DNA of 47,879 bases, taken from NCBI RefSeq assembly GCF_963678635.1, contig NW_026970666.1, positions 1 to 47,879 on the forward strand. The letters run 5' to 3'. A program made the translations under genes and the position numbers. Position 1 is the stretch's first letter. Each line of letters starts with the position of its first letter. The stretch comes from Symsagittifera roscoffensis (Eukaryota > Xenacoelomorpha > Acoela > Convolutidae). The notes below the pieces were generated by a model. The model saw only the letters and a program-made list of their open reading frames with translations, was not told where the DNA came from and did no database searches. This document shows positions 18,932 to 30,333 of this stretch, piece after piece.

Positions 18932-20062
18932 ACTAAATATTGGAACAAGACTGCTCGTATCAGGGCGAAGCCCTGAATGTTTAGACTGCCTTTTAAGGTT
19001 TATGGAGCAGTAATAACATTTAAAAAATAAATAAAATGAAACAAAATGAAAATTTTTTTTCTTCTAAAAATTGAAAACTTTTATGAAAACCATCCCCCCA
19101 CACGCTTTAAAGTACAAAAGGATAGATTTCGCTCCTTGTATCAAATAAATCATGGCAAATAAGCTTCTTTCAACCAAGTTGGAACGATTTCTTAGATTAA
19201 ATCTCCGCTTACGCGTTAATAGCGCGAAATATATCGCGCGTTAATTGTCCCAAATTGGCTAAAATAGCAATCTTTAAACCCCCGTAACTTTACGAAATAT
19301 TATCACAGATAAAATATCTTTTCAAATTTGAGCTCTGGACAACAATACCTTTCGAATGATTTATAAACATTCCGTCAAAAATGGCTAGTTAAAAAGTCTG
19401 AAATTGTCTGAAAAAAAAACCCACCCCGAGCACAAACATTCCGTTATTTTCGTATCGAAAGTCGGAACAATAAGATAAAGCTGGAAAATTGACAGCACAG
19501 AGCTCTATATTAATGTTCCGGCTTTCGATACGCAAGTAACGTAATATTTGTTCTCGGGGTGGGTTTTTTTCAGACAAATTTCGACTTTTTAACTAGCCAT
19601 TTTTGACGAAAATTTTTTTAATATCATTCGAAAGGTATTGTCCTGAGCTCAAATTTGAAAAGATATTTCACCTGCGATCATTTTTCGTAAGTTTATCAGG
19701 GTTTAAAATTTGCCATTTTGGCCATTTTGACCAATTTGGGACAATTAACGCGCGATATAATTCGCGCTATTAACGTGTTAGCGGAGATTTAATCCGTTTA
19801 AGAAATCGTTCCAAATTGGTTAAAAAAAGCTTATTTGCCATAATTGGTTTATCACAAGGAGCGAAATCAATCCTATTGTACTTTATATGGCATGCGGGGG
19901 ATGATTTTCATCAAAAAATTTCAAATTTTAGAAGAAAAAAAATTTTCATTTTGTTTTATTTCATTGAATTTTTTATGTTATTACTGCTTCATAAACTTTA
20001 AAAGGCAGTCAGAACATTCAAGGCTTCGCCCTGATGCGAGCAGTCTTGATCTATTATTTAGT
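18932..20062. mobile_element. 1.13-kb foldback element (long inverted repeat)
   Basis: The left half (from ACTAAATAT at 18932) and right half (to ATTTAGT at 20062) are imperfect inverted copies around a centre near 19,495. Matching pairs include ACTGCTCG and CGAGCAGT at the ends, GGCGAAGCC and GGCTTCGCC, TAACGCGCGATAT on both arms, and CCACCCCGAG / CTCGGGGTGG near the middle. There is no transposase frame, so it is a non-autonomous foldback or long-TIR MITE. I could not identify a target-site duplication. Both ends begin and end within A/T-rich host DNA. Confidence 0.8.
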
Positions 20063-20585
20063 ATGATTTTAATCAATCTGTCGTATATACCTTTTTCAAG
20101 ACCTAATGTTTTATAATCTGATTCGTTCATATAACCTGATCTGATAATTTTTAGATGCTATATCACTCAAATAAAAGTATTGCATGCAAAAATTTATTTT
20201 GTCTATAATGTAGTCAAGGCTGAATTCTTCAAACCAAAAAAAAATTGCCTGAAAGTTTGTCGAATCCATATTTGAAAAAAATCCAAAATGATTGAAAATA
20301 TTTTTATACTTTAAGATAGTTTATCATGTCAAAAAAATCTGGCCACAATTTTCGACTAATAATTCAATTTCAGCTATTGAAAGTATGTTTTTGTTCATTC
20401 TACATACTATCTTTCCTGCTTGCGTTAGAAATTCCTGTTTAGTGTGATTTCGAATATAAATTTATTGGCAAAGCTCAAAAATAATTTTTGATTATGGAAA
20501 AATTTTTGTCATATAAACTTCAATCTTAAAGTTCTAAGAATTTTTTGTACGTACTGAACTGTACAAATTTGTATGATAAGCATTT
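20063..20585. other. intergenic, nothing recognised
   Basis: AT-rich sequence with no credible frame, RNA gene or repeat that I can name. Confidence 0.5.
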
Positions 20586-20798
20586 TCCGGCTCTTCCCCC
20601 CTCCCACCTGCAAATTCTTATCTTTTAGTTTACTGTTCAACTTGTTCAATTATCATGAAAGTTGACATGCAGACTAACCTGGCAATGACAAACATATTTG
20701 GTCTTCATAATTAACCTTGTAAAACCACTCGTGAGACCATAAAATTCATCTTGGTCTGTGTGGGGGGGGGGGGGGGGGCTTGGGGAAAGAGCCCATAT
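20586..20798 (+). repeat. dispersed repeat with G tract, copy B
   Basis: Direct-orientation relative of 17074-17290. It shares CCACCTGCAAATT, the 22-nt identical block at 20687-20708, GTAAAACCACTCGT and the GAAAGAGCCC end. Here the homopolymer is G17 (20762-20778) and the early C run is short and interrupted. The two copies bracket the cystatin gene and the foldback. Confidence 0.7.
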
Positions 20799-21430
20799 AT
20801 TCCAATTACGAAAATTGCATGACAAGAATTTTTGTTCAATCGGTTAATCTGATTCGTATTCACATTGTCGTTTCGACTTTTCTCTGAGTTTTTATGACTT
20901 TCTTTTAGGAGTTTCGACATTTAGACCGTGCTCTCGGTGTGCATAAAAAGAAAACAGTATGGACAAGTAATAAATGAATGATGTATTGTAATATCCTTTA
21001 GGATATTGTAAGATAACGAATTACACCTTCCATTACTGTCCAAGCATAAGTGGAGGAACTTTCTTTGGGTGTGTGCAAACAAATTGAGTGACATATCATT
21101 AAAACACAGTCGCTAAAACCAGTTTTGAAGAGATAAAGTGTGAAATTTTTTTTAGCACTAGTTTTTTGACTTGTCTAAACGGCAAACTATTGTCTCATAT
21201 AACTAATTTAACCTTTATACCAAACATATGCTTTCGATCAAATCTTTCACTCACGCCACAAAGTAATTTAAAAGTTTTTGCGGTCCCAATTTTGTGTGCT
21301 AATTACACACCAACTGGCTACCCTTGTTTTTTTCGTTGATGTAAAGTCATTTCGGGTAGAATCATCTCGTCCGATTATTCTCGCCCTCCTCATTCTAATA
21401 CTCGAACGCACTGATAATTTTGTTAATTTT
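20799..21430. other. intergenic, nothing recognised
   Basis: No credible frame. TAATATCCTTTAGGATATTG (20989-21008) is a small perfect palindrome-like hairpin. The segment ends where the first tandem unit begins. Confidence 0.5.
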
Positions 21431-22199
21431 TCTGAAACACTTCACTCATCTTTTTATGTTGGTTATAAGCGTTGCTCCTGTTGACTCGTTACGCTCTTTG
21501 ATCATGGCCCTGGTAAGTCCTCAGCTTGGAAGGTAACCTCGAAACCCAACTCTACGTCTGGAGTATCTGTTATCATCGCTTCTTCTTTGCCAATCACTCT
21601 CCTAATAATTTCTGTTTTCTGATCGTCCTGAAGACACCCTTATTTGCCGCAACTTTGTACATTGGGATCCTCTTCAAGTCTATTCGACCGGTCATCGCTA
21701 CATCTGAGTTTTGGATGACTGTTTCCTTTTTCCCAGAATCCTTGATAGTCGTTATCGACTTCATCTCAAATACTTCTTCAAGCTCCTTCCTCGCTCAGAC
21801 CGTACGACCCGTATTTCTAGCCGTTTTTGCAATTGGCCTGCTGATCCTGTGCTCAACTATGTCCGGTTTGAGTTTCTCATCAGGAAACTTTACTACCACT
21901 GTACCTGTCGTCTTGTTAACGCTTCTGCATTAATCGTTTTGGATGCCTTTTTTGACTCTCTACCACAAGGTCATTTCTGAGGTCTCCGTCCTTAACTTTC
22001 TTGTCGTCTATCAGGGGCCTGCCCAAAGTCATCTCATCGAAACTGATAGGAATGAAGACACATAGGAATCATATTTAGGTTCAGTTATTGTATTTGATAT
22101 TGGAGTATTCGATTAGCGACTAAAATGCGATCAAAACGGTGATTTTTTTTAAATAACCCTTAGCCTAGTGATTCGCAGTTGATGTATTAAGCGAAGTAG

Positions 22200-23955
22200 G
22201 TCTTCACGTAGTTTGAATTTTTTCTTTTCTTCTTTTTTACAACCTTATCTCTCCCTAAGTGAACGAATCAATTGTTCTACTGTTCCTGTTTCCACTGATG
22301 AATTTTAGAATACCGATCAATCGCAAACAGAATATGGACATACATCGCGATACTTTTCATTAATTATCGGTCCCGTGAAAAGAATTTGAAGCTCCTTGTT
22401 TGGCTCTTTCAGTTTTTGTACTAGTTTGGCGGTATTTTTTGTATAAGGGCTTTCGTTTCTACCAAGTCTCTTATGCACGTTGTGGACCTGAGTACGATTT
22501 CCTTATCCTTTCCTGGCCACCATGTTTTCTCTGCTATGTCCGTCATTCATGTTCAACCAGGGTGAACTGAGTGGAAAACGTCCACTACTGCTGATTGCAA
22601 TTGATTTGGGGTTGTAATTTCACATCAATCATGATTATCCCTCGTTTCACGCTCTTGTCGTTCCGTTGTAGATGATACAACTGGCCTAATGCGCGACATC
22701 TCTTACCGTCATTGTTGATGTTGCAGTTCTCTTAGGCAATTCTCTTAGGTTCGTCTCGTCAGGGCAGCAAGTTTTTTTCTGTTAGAGGTTTTTGCAATCT
22801 TTATCTCCGACGGATCTGATATTGTCAGCACATCACCCTCTCTGTTGTCCTCCCCGTTGACCATAACCACTATCGACTTCTGTTTTCTCTCCTGTGATGT
22901 ATAGGCGTTTCGTTCTCTCCCAACAGCGTTTTTTTTTTTCGTTTCTCCTCTGGTTTATGGGCGTGTCGTTCTCCTCCAATGGTGGTTTCGTTCTGCGTCA
23001 CGCTTGGAATCCGCTTCCGATTTTTCTTTATTTTAACTGACTTGATTATTCCTTCCTCTCGCTTCTCTGGAATTGTCGTCTTGCCTCCTGAAAATTTTTC
23101 TGAGTGTATCTTTTTTCTTGATTTCTTCAATTGCATCACTTTTACTGGCCTACTTCTTTCATTTTTAGTGACATAGTTTTCATAATCGAACAACTTCGCT
23201 TTGCTATATGGATTAGTTCCAAAAACTTCCGTTTTCATATTGCTATTTCCTGGCTCTAGTTGATCTTGCGAATTAATAACACTCTGATAGTGATGAGCGA
23301 TATCACTAACAGTTTCAAACTGATTTAAGCGAGAATAACCAATTGTGGTACGCTAATTTTCGGGCACTTGCTGAACTCAATTCTTTGCACTCAATTGACC
23401 AAATTGAGCAATTGGCGGCGTGACTTAACTCCTTGCTCGTTTTCAGATCGCAAATATTCCTGGAATTTCTTCTCGAATGCTTATCCAACAAAAGAAGTGA
23501 CGTAATAGTTTCATTTTTGAGTAATTTTGTGCAACAACAACTTCTTCATCAAATTTCGAGGAAAATTTTGCTTCTTTGGCGGGAAAACGCAAAAAGTAGT
23601 CAAGGAAACTCAATTTTTTTCCTGGAATATTTCAAACGTAATTGGAATCGAACGATTTATTCATCTCGATAATATAATTTGATTTGTTTTGTTTTCATTG
23701 TTAGATTTGAGTACACTAAGTAAAGTCTTATTGTCTGTGACCAGAGTAAACTGTTGACCATATAAGTGATAAAGACCATACAGCACCTAATAATTCCATA
23801 TAAGTGCTCTTTAGACCATACAGCACCTGATAATTCCAGCTCCTTATTACGATATCTCATTTCGGCCGCCGAATGGAGGAAGCGTGAGGCGAATGCCACA
23901 CTATCAACCTTCTGCGGTTTTTTTTGAAGGCTACCCTTAGGCCTTCTTTAGACGC
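22200..23955 (-). pseudogene. unit 1: decayed RNase H to integrase fragment
   Basis: Read on the minus strand from 23955: RNase H remnant (A-F-A-S-R-F-L-H and E-M-R-Y-R-N-K-E-L), a Lys/Arg/Glu-rich spacer at about 23238-22870, then degraded integrase with H-x-x-H-P-G-like and G-P-I-I-x-E-K-Y-R-like remnants in several frames. The RNase H start is cut off by the tandem junction. Spacer frames of about 120 codons remain open by accident or because decay is recent. Confidence 0.7.
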
Positions 23956-24789
23956 TGAAACACTTCACTCATTTTTCTCAAGCACTTCACTCATCTTTTT
24001 ATGTTGGTTATAAGCTTTGCTCCTGTTGACTCGTTACGCTCTTTGATCATGGCCCTGGTAAGTCCTCATCTTGGAAGTTAACCTCGAATCCCAACTCTAC
24101 GTCTGGAGTATCTGTTATCATCGCTTCTTCTTTGCCAATCACTCTCCTAGACTTGTTGCGGTCTCCTTTGATTGGACGGTCTTGTCTGCTTCTTTATCGA
24201 CTCCTTTTTTGAAATTTCGCCACGGCCTTCGATCAATAATTTCTGTTTTCTGATCGTCCTGAAGACACCCTTATTTGCCGCAACTTTGTACATTGGGATC
24301 TTTTTCAAGGCTATTCGACCGGTCATCGCTACATCTGAGTTTTGGATGACTGTTTCCTTTTTCCCAGAATCCTTGATAGTCGTTATCGACTTCATCTCAA
24401 ATACTTCTTCAAGCTCCTTCTTTTGCAATTGGCCTGCTGATCCTGTGCTCAACTGTGTTCGGTTTGAGTTTCTCATCAGGAAAGTTTACTACCACTGTAC
24501 CTATCGTCTTGTTAACGCTTCTGAATTTATCGTTTTGGATGCCTTTTTTGACTCTCTACCACAAGGTCATTTCTGAGGTCTCCGTCCTTAACTTCCCTGT
24601 CGTCTATCAGGGGCCTGCCCAAAGTCATCTCATCGAAACTGATAGGAATGAAGACACATAGGAATCATATTTAGGTTCAGTTATTGTATTTGATTTTGGA
24701 GTATTCGATTAGCGACTAAAATGCGATCAAAACGGTGATTTTTTTTAAATAACCCTTAGCCTAGTGATTCGCAGTTGATGTATTAAGCG

Positions 24790-26547
24790 AAGTAGGTCTT
24801 CACGTAGTTTGAATTTTTTTTTCTTCTTTTTTACAACCTTATCTCTCCCTAAGTGAACGAATCAATTGTTCTACTGTTCCTGTTTCCACTGATGAATTTT
24901 AGAATACCGATCAATCGCAAACAGAATATGGACATACATCGCGATACTTTTCATTAATTATCGGTCCCGTGAAAATAATTTGAAGCTCCTTGTTTGGCTC
25001 TTTCAGTTTTTGTACTAGTTTGGCGGTATTTTTTGTGTAATGGCTTTCGTTTCTACCAAGTCTCTTATGCACGTTGTGGACCTGAGTACGATTTCCTTAT
25101 CCTTTCCTGGCCACCATGTTTTCTCTGCTATGTCCGTCATTCATGTTCAACCAGGGTAAACTGAGTGGAAAACGTCCACTACTGCTGATTGCAATTGATT
25201 TGGGGTTGTAATTTCACATCAATCATGATTATCCCTCGTTTCACGCTCTTGTCGTTCTGTTGTAGATGATACAACTGGCCTAATGCGCGACATCTCTTAC
25301 CGTCATTGTTGATGTTGCAGTTCTCTTAGGCAATTATCTTAGGTTCGTCTCGTCAGGGCAGCAAATTGTTTTCTGTTAGAGGTTTTTGCAATCTTTATCT
25401 CCGACGGATCTGATATTGTCAGCACATCACCCTCTCTGTTGTCCTCCCCGTTGACCATAACCACTATCGACTTCTGTTTTCTCTCCTGTGATGTATAGGC
25501 GTTTCGTTCTCTCCCAACAGCGTTTATTTTTCGTTTCTCCTCTGGTTTATGGGCGTGTCGTTCTCCTCCAATGGTGGTTTCGTTCTGCGTCACGCTTGGA
25601 ATCCGCTTCCGATTTTTCATTATTTTAACTGACTTGATTATTCCTTCCTCTCGCTTCTCTGGAATTGTCGTCTTGCCTCCTGAAAATTTTTCTGAGTGTA
25701 TCTATTTTTTTGATTTCTTCAATTGCATCACTTTTACTGGCCTACTTCTTTCATTTTTAGTGACATAGTTTTCATAATCGAACAACTTCGCTTTGCTATA
25801 TGGATTAGTTCCAAAAACTTCCGTTTTCATATTGCTATTTCCTGGCTCTAGTTGATCTTGCGAATTAATAACACTCTGATAGTGATGAGCTATATCACTA
25901 ACAGTTTCAAACTGATTTAAGCGAGAATAACCAATTGTGGTACGCTAATTTTCGGGCACTTGCTGAACTCAATTCTTTGCACTCAATTGACCAAATTAAG
26001 CAATTGGCGGCGTGACTTAACTCCTTGCTCGTTTTCAGACCGCAAATATTCCTGGAATTTCTTCTCGAATGCTTATCCAACAAAAAGAAGTGACGTAATA
26101 GTTTCATTTTTGAGTAGTTTTGTGCAACAACAACTTCTTCATCAAATTTCGAGGAAAATTTTGCTTCTTTGGCGGGAAAACGCAAAATGTAGTCAAGGAA
26201 ACTCAATTTTTTCCTGGAATATTTCAAACGTAAATGGAATCGAACGATTTATTCATCTCGATAATATAATTTGAATTGTTTTGTTTTCACTGTTAGATTT
26301 GAGTACACTAAGTAAAGTCTTATTGTCTGTGACCAGAGTAAACTGTTGACCATATAAGTGATAAAGACCATACAGCACCTAATAGTTCCATATAAGTGCC
26401 CTTTAGACCATACAGCACCTAAAAATTCCAACTCATTATTACGATATCTCATTTCGGCCGCCGAATGGAGGAAGCGTGAGGCGAATGCCACACTATCAAC
26501 CTTCTGCGGTTTTTTTTGAAGGCTACCCTTAGGCCTTCTTTAGACGC
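24790..26547 (-). pseudogene. unit 2: decayed RNase H to integrase fragment
   Basis: Same content and order as unit 1 on the minus strand: A-F-A-S-R-F-L-H RNase H remnant near 26490-26400, basic spacer near 25800-25340, broken HHCC and integrase-core remnants below 25,320. It is truncated at the same point as unit 1 by the tandem junction at 26547. Confidence 0.7.
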
Positions 26548-27389
26548 TGAAACACTTCACTCATTTTTCTCAAGCACTTCACTCATCTTTTTATGTTGGT
26601 TATAAGCTTTGCTCCTGTTGACTCGTTACGCTCTTTGATCATGGCCCTGGTAAGTCCTCAGCTTGGAAGTTAACATCGAATCCCAACTCTACGTCTGGAG
26701 TATCTGTTATCATCGCTTCTTCTTTGCCAATCACTCTCCTAGACTTGTTGCGGTCTCCTTTGATTGGACCGTCTTGTCTGCTTCTTTATCGACTCCCTTT
26801 TTGAAATTTCGCCACGGCCTTCGATCAATAATTTCTGTTTTCTGATCGTCCTGAAGACACCCTTATTTGCCGCAACTTTGTACATTGGGATCCTCTTCAA
26901 GGCTATTCGACCGGTCATCGCTACATCTGAGTTTTGGATGACTGTTTCCTTTTTCCCAGAATCCTTGATAGTCGTTATCGACTTCATCTCAAATACTTCT
27001 TCAAGCTCCTTCCTCGCTCAGACCGTACGACCCGTATTTCTAGCCGTTTTTGCAATTGGCCTGCTGATCCTGTGCTCAACTATGTCCGGTTTGAGTTTCT
27101 CATCAGGAAACTTTACTACCACTGTACCTGTCGTCTTGTTAACGCTTCTGCATTAATCGTTTTGGATGCCTTTTTTGACTCTCTACCACAAGGTCATTTC
27201 TGAGGTCTCCGTCCTTAACTTTCTTGTCGTCTATCAGGGGCCTGCCCAAAGTCATCTCATCGAAACTGATAGGAATGAAGACACATAGGAATCATATTTA
27301 GGTTCAGTTATTGTATTTGATATTGGAGTATTCGATTAGCGACTAAAATGCGATCAAAACGGTGATTTTTTTTAAATAACCCTTAGCCT

Positions 27390-29200
27390 AGTGATTCGCA
27401 GTTGATGTATTAAGCGAAGTAGGTCTTCACGTAGTTTGAATTTTTTCTTTTCTTCTTTTTTACAATCTTATCTCTCCCTAAGTGAACGAATCAATTGTTC
27501 TACTGTTCCTGTTTCCACTGATGAATTTTAGAATACCGATCAATCGCAAACAGAATATGGACATACATCGCGATACTTTTCATTAATTATCGGTCCCGTG
27601 AAAAGAATTTGAAGCTCCTTGTTTGGCTCTTTCAGTTTTTGTACTAGTTTGGCGGTATTTTTTGTATAAGGGCTTTCGTTTCTACCAAGTCTCTTATGCA
27701 CGTTGTGGACCTGAGTACGATTTCCTTATCCTTTCCTGGCCACCATGTTTTCTCTGCTATGTCCGTCATTCATGTTCAACCAGGGTGAACTGAGTGGAAA
27801 ACGTCCACTACTGCTGATTGCAATTGATTTGGGGTTGTAATTTCACATCAATCATGATTATCCCTCGTTTCACGCTCTTGTCGTTCCGTTGTAGATGATA
27901 CAACTGGCCTAATGCGCGACATCTCTTACCGTCATTGTTGATGTTGCAGTTCTCTTAGGCAATTCTCTTAGGTTCGTCTCGTCAGGGCAGCAAGTTTTTT
28001 TCTGTTAGAGGTTTTTGCAATCTTTATCTCCGACGGATCTGATTTTGTCAGCACATCACCCTCTCTGTTGTCCTCCCCGTTGACCATAACCACTATCGAC
28101 TTCTGTTTTCTCTCCTGTGATGTATAGGCGTTTCGTTCTCTCCCAACAGCGTTTATTTTTCGTTTCTCCTCTGGTTTATGGGCGTGTCGTTCTCCTCCAA
28201 TGGTGGTTTCGTTCTGCGTCACGCTTGGAATCCGCTTCCGATTTCTCTTTATTTTAACTGACTTGATTATTCCTTCCTCTCGCTTCTCTGGAATTGTCGT
28301 CTTGCCTCCTGAAAATTTTTCTGAGTGTATCTATTTTCTTGATTTCTTCAATTGCATCACTTTTACTGGCCTACTTCTTTCATTTTTAGTGACATAGTTT
28401 TCATAATCGAACAACTTCGCTTTGCTATATGGATTAGTTCCAAAAACTTCCGTTTTCATATTGCTATTTCCTGGCTCTAGTTGATCTTGCGAATTAATAA
28501 CACTCTGATAGTGATGAGCGATATCACTAACAGTTTCAAACTGATTTAAGCGAGAATAACCAATTGTGGTACGCTAATTTTTGGGCACTTGCTGAACTCA
28601 ATTCTTTGCACTCAATTGACCAAATTGAGCAATTGGCGGCGTGACTTAACTCCTTGCTCGTTTTCAGACCGCAAATATTCCTGGAATTTCTTCTCGAATG
28701 CTTATTCAACAAAAAGAAGTGACGTAATAGTTTCATTTTTGACTCTTCATCAAATTTAGAGGAAAGTTTTGCTTCTTTTGCGGGAAAACGCAAAATGTAG
28801 TCAAGGAAACTCAATTTTTTTCCTGGAATATTTCAAACGTAAATGGAATCGAACGACTTATTCATCTCGATAATATACTTTGATTTGTTTTGTTTTCACT
28901 GTTAGATTTGGGTACACTAATTAAAGTCTTATTGTCTGTGACCAGAGTAAACTGTTGACCATATAAGTGATAAATACCATACAGTACCTAATAATTCCAT
29001 ATAAATGCTCTTTAGACCATACAGCACCTAATAATTCCAGCTCATTATTACGATATCTCATTTCGGCCGCCGAATGGAGGAAGCGTGACGCGAATGCCAC
29101 ACTATCAACCTTCTGCGGTTTTTTTTTGAAGGCTACCCTAAGGCCTTCTTTAGACGCATCAAAATTCACTGTAGTTCCCAATGCGTTAATAAAATAAGTT
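27390..29200 (-). pseudogene. unit 3: RNase H to integrase fragment with intact upstream join
   Basis: On the minus strand it starts with G-T-T-V-N-F-D-A-S-K-E-G-L, the normal beginning of a Ty3/gypsy RNase H, continuous with the RT remnant at 29200-29995. It then has A-F-A-S-R-F-L-H and R-N-N-E-L-E-L-L, the basic spacer, a V-F-H-S-V-H-P-G motif near 27800-27770 (zinc finger of integrase) with a WWP-like sequence in a neighbouring frame, and a G-P-I-I-N-E-K-Y-R-like core start near 27610. Several frameshifts and stops make it non-functional. Confidence 0.75.
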
Positions 29201-29995
29201 TTTTTTCTTCATCTCTTTGACCAATTGAGGATATTTTTCATGTTTTTTACTCCAGATAAACATTTCCGAGTTTTAATAGATCTGTAAATGCCAAACACAA
29301 TGACGCTCAACCTAATATGATTTTTGTCACCAGATGCACCGATCCAAGGAAAGACTTTAATTTTTTTTTCGTTTCAGGGGACGGTATTTTTGCAATGGAT
29401 TTGGTTCTCGTTTTGATTTCAAGGCTTTCACTCCAAATTTTGACAGTTTTACCAGCCATTCAATTTGTTTTCTTACAAATATACACTTTGCTAAGTTAGT
29501 CGAGTAATTTTTGTCATCCTATCGTTTTAAACAATTTCCGGAGAAATTATGTATGTGGTAAACTCAATAGTATGTTATCTAGCAACTTTTGCTGGTATAT
29601 CCGATAATCCACGAAAATCTGTCATACATTGGTAGATACCAACAATCGCCCCACCAATAATTTTAAAATTACAATGTTGTCTAGTTGCAGGAAGCAAGTT
29701 CAATTGACTATATGCATACTTGAAATCGATTGTCAAAAAAGAAGAATCTCGCAATGATTCCCATCAGCTATGACTTGACCATTTGAACCAATCAGGTTTT
29801 TAATATTAGGCATTTGATACTTATTCTTTTGAAATGCCATCTTCAGTTGTTTCGAATCTAATGCCAACTTGATATATGTGTACTTTTTACTGCTAGGACG
29901 ATAGGTGAAACAAACTATTTGTCACGATTGGTAAATTTACGAAAGCGCATACTTTTTCCTAGTCTTTTGATTTCGTCCACTACTTTATTGTGCCA
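29200..29995 (-). pseudogene. decayed Ty3/gypsy reverse transcriptase
   Basis: Minus-strand reading gives RT landmarks in order: L-A-L-D-S-K-Q-L and N-K-Y-Q-M-P-N-I near 29880-29790, I-D-F-K-Y-A-Y-S-Q-L near 29735-29705, N-F-K-I-I-G-G near 29670, G-L-S-D-I-P-A near 29605, then P-S-P-E-T-K-K-K-L-K-S-F-L-G near 29385-29345. The catalytic YxDD box is not recognisable, and stops interrupt the reading. It leads directly into RNase H of unit 3, so units and RT belong to one minus-strand element whose gag and LTRs I cannot find. Confidence 0.75.
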
Positions 29996-30125
29996 TTCTG
30001 CCAGATTGGCACAGCGCAACCTTCCGGCGCAACACGAAATTAGAATTAGAGGCCCTAGTGATTGAAAATTGCTGCAAAGGAGGGTCAGAAGATTCTTGAA
30101 TTTTAACTTTCAAAAATTCGAATAG

Positions 30126-30133
30126 TGACGTCA
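30126..30133. promoter_or_regulatory. CRE-type palindrome TGACGTCA
   Basis: A perfect 8-bp CREB/ATF-type site. A second AGTGACG lies about 45 bp downstream. No gene start can be linked to it. Confidence 0.3.
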
Positions 30134-30333
30134 CGTTTCTGAGAAATGCTAAGACGGCCATTTTAATCAAAAAAGTGACGAAAAACAGAACAGCAGTTGA
30201 AATAGCAAGAAGAAGTCGGTAGAAGATATAGAAAAAACGAAGCATCTTATCGTGACAAGGACGCACGATAAGACAGCTAATCAGAGACGACAGGCGGAAA
30301 GGAGGCTTCAGTGGGGAAGGAGTAAAGAGCAGT

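Larger units (their letters stand above)
21431..29157. repeat. three tandem copies of a 2.6-kb pol-derived unit
   Basis: The units are 21431-23955, 23956-26547 and 26548-29157. They are nearly identical by eye, with a few point differences. Unit 1 lacks about 100 bp near 21604. Unit 2 lacks about 35 bp near 24421, which units 1 and 3 have. Unit 3 lacks about 25 bp near 28743. At both internal junctions ...TTTAGACGC is joined to TGAAACACTTCAC. Unit 3 instead runs on into ATCAAAATTCAC, the genuine upstream pol sequence, so the array arose by duplicating this segment of one element. Each unit carries a smaller internal duplication of about 40 bp around CCATACAGCACCTAATAATTCC. Confidence 0.93.

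Noticed and set aside
22870-23238. Minus-strand 122-codon frame as a separate gene
   Set aside because: It is the basic spacer between RNase H and integrase of the decayed element, and it is repeated in the other two units with different frame breaks.
21526-27203. Plus-strand hydrophobic frames repeated in each tandem unit
   Set aside because: They lie on the strand opposite to recognisable RNase H and integrase remnants, and their recurrence is explained by the triplication.
21431-29157. CRISPR-like or satellite array
   Set aside because: The units are 2.6 kb, with no short spaced repeats, and derive from pol coding sequence.
29985-30266. Minus-strand 93-codon hydrophobic frame
   Set aside because: No neighbouring coding, no family features, and it spans the edge of the RT remnant. 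Probably chance.
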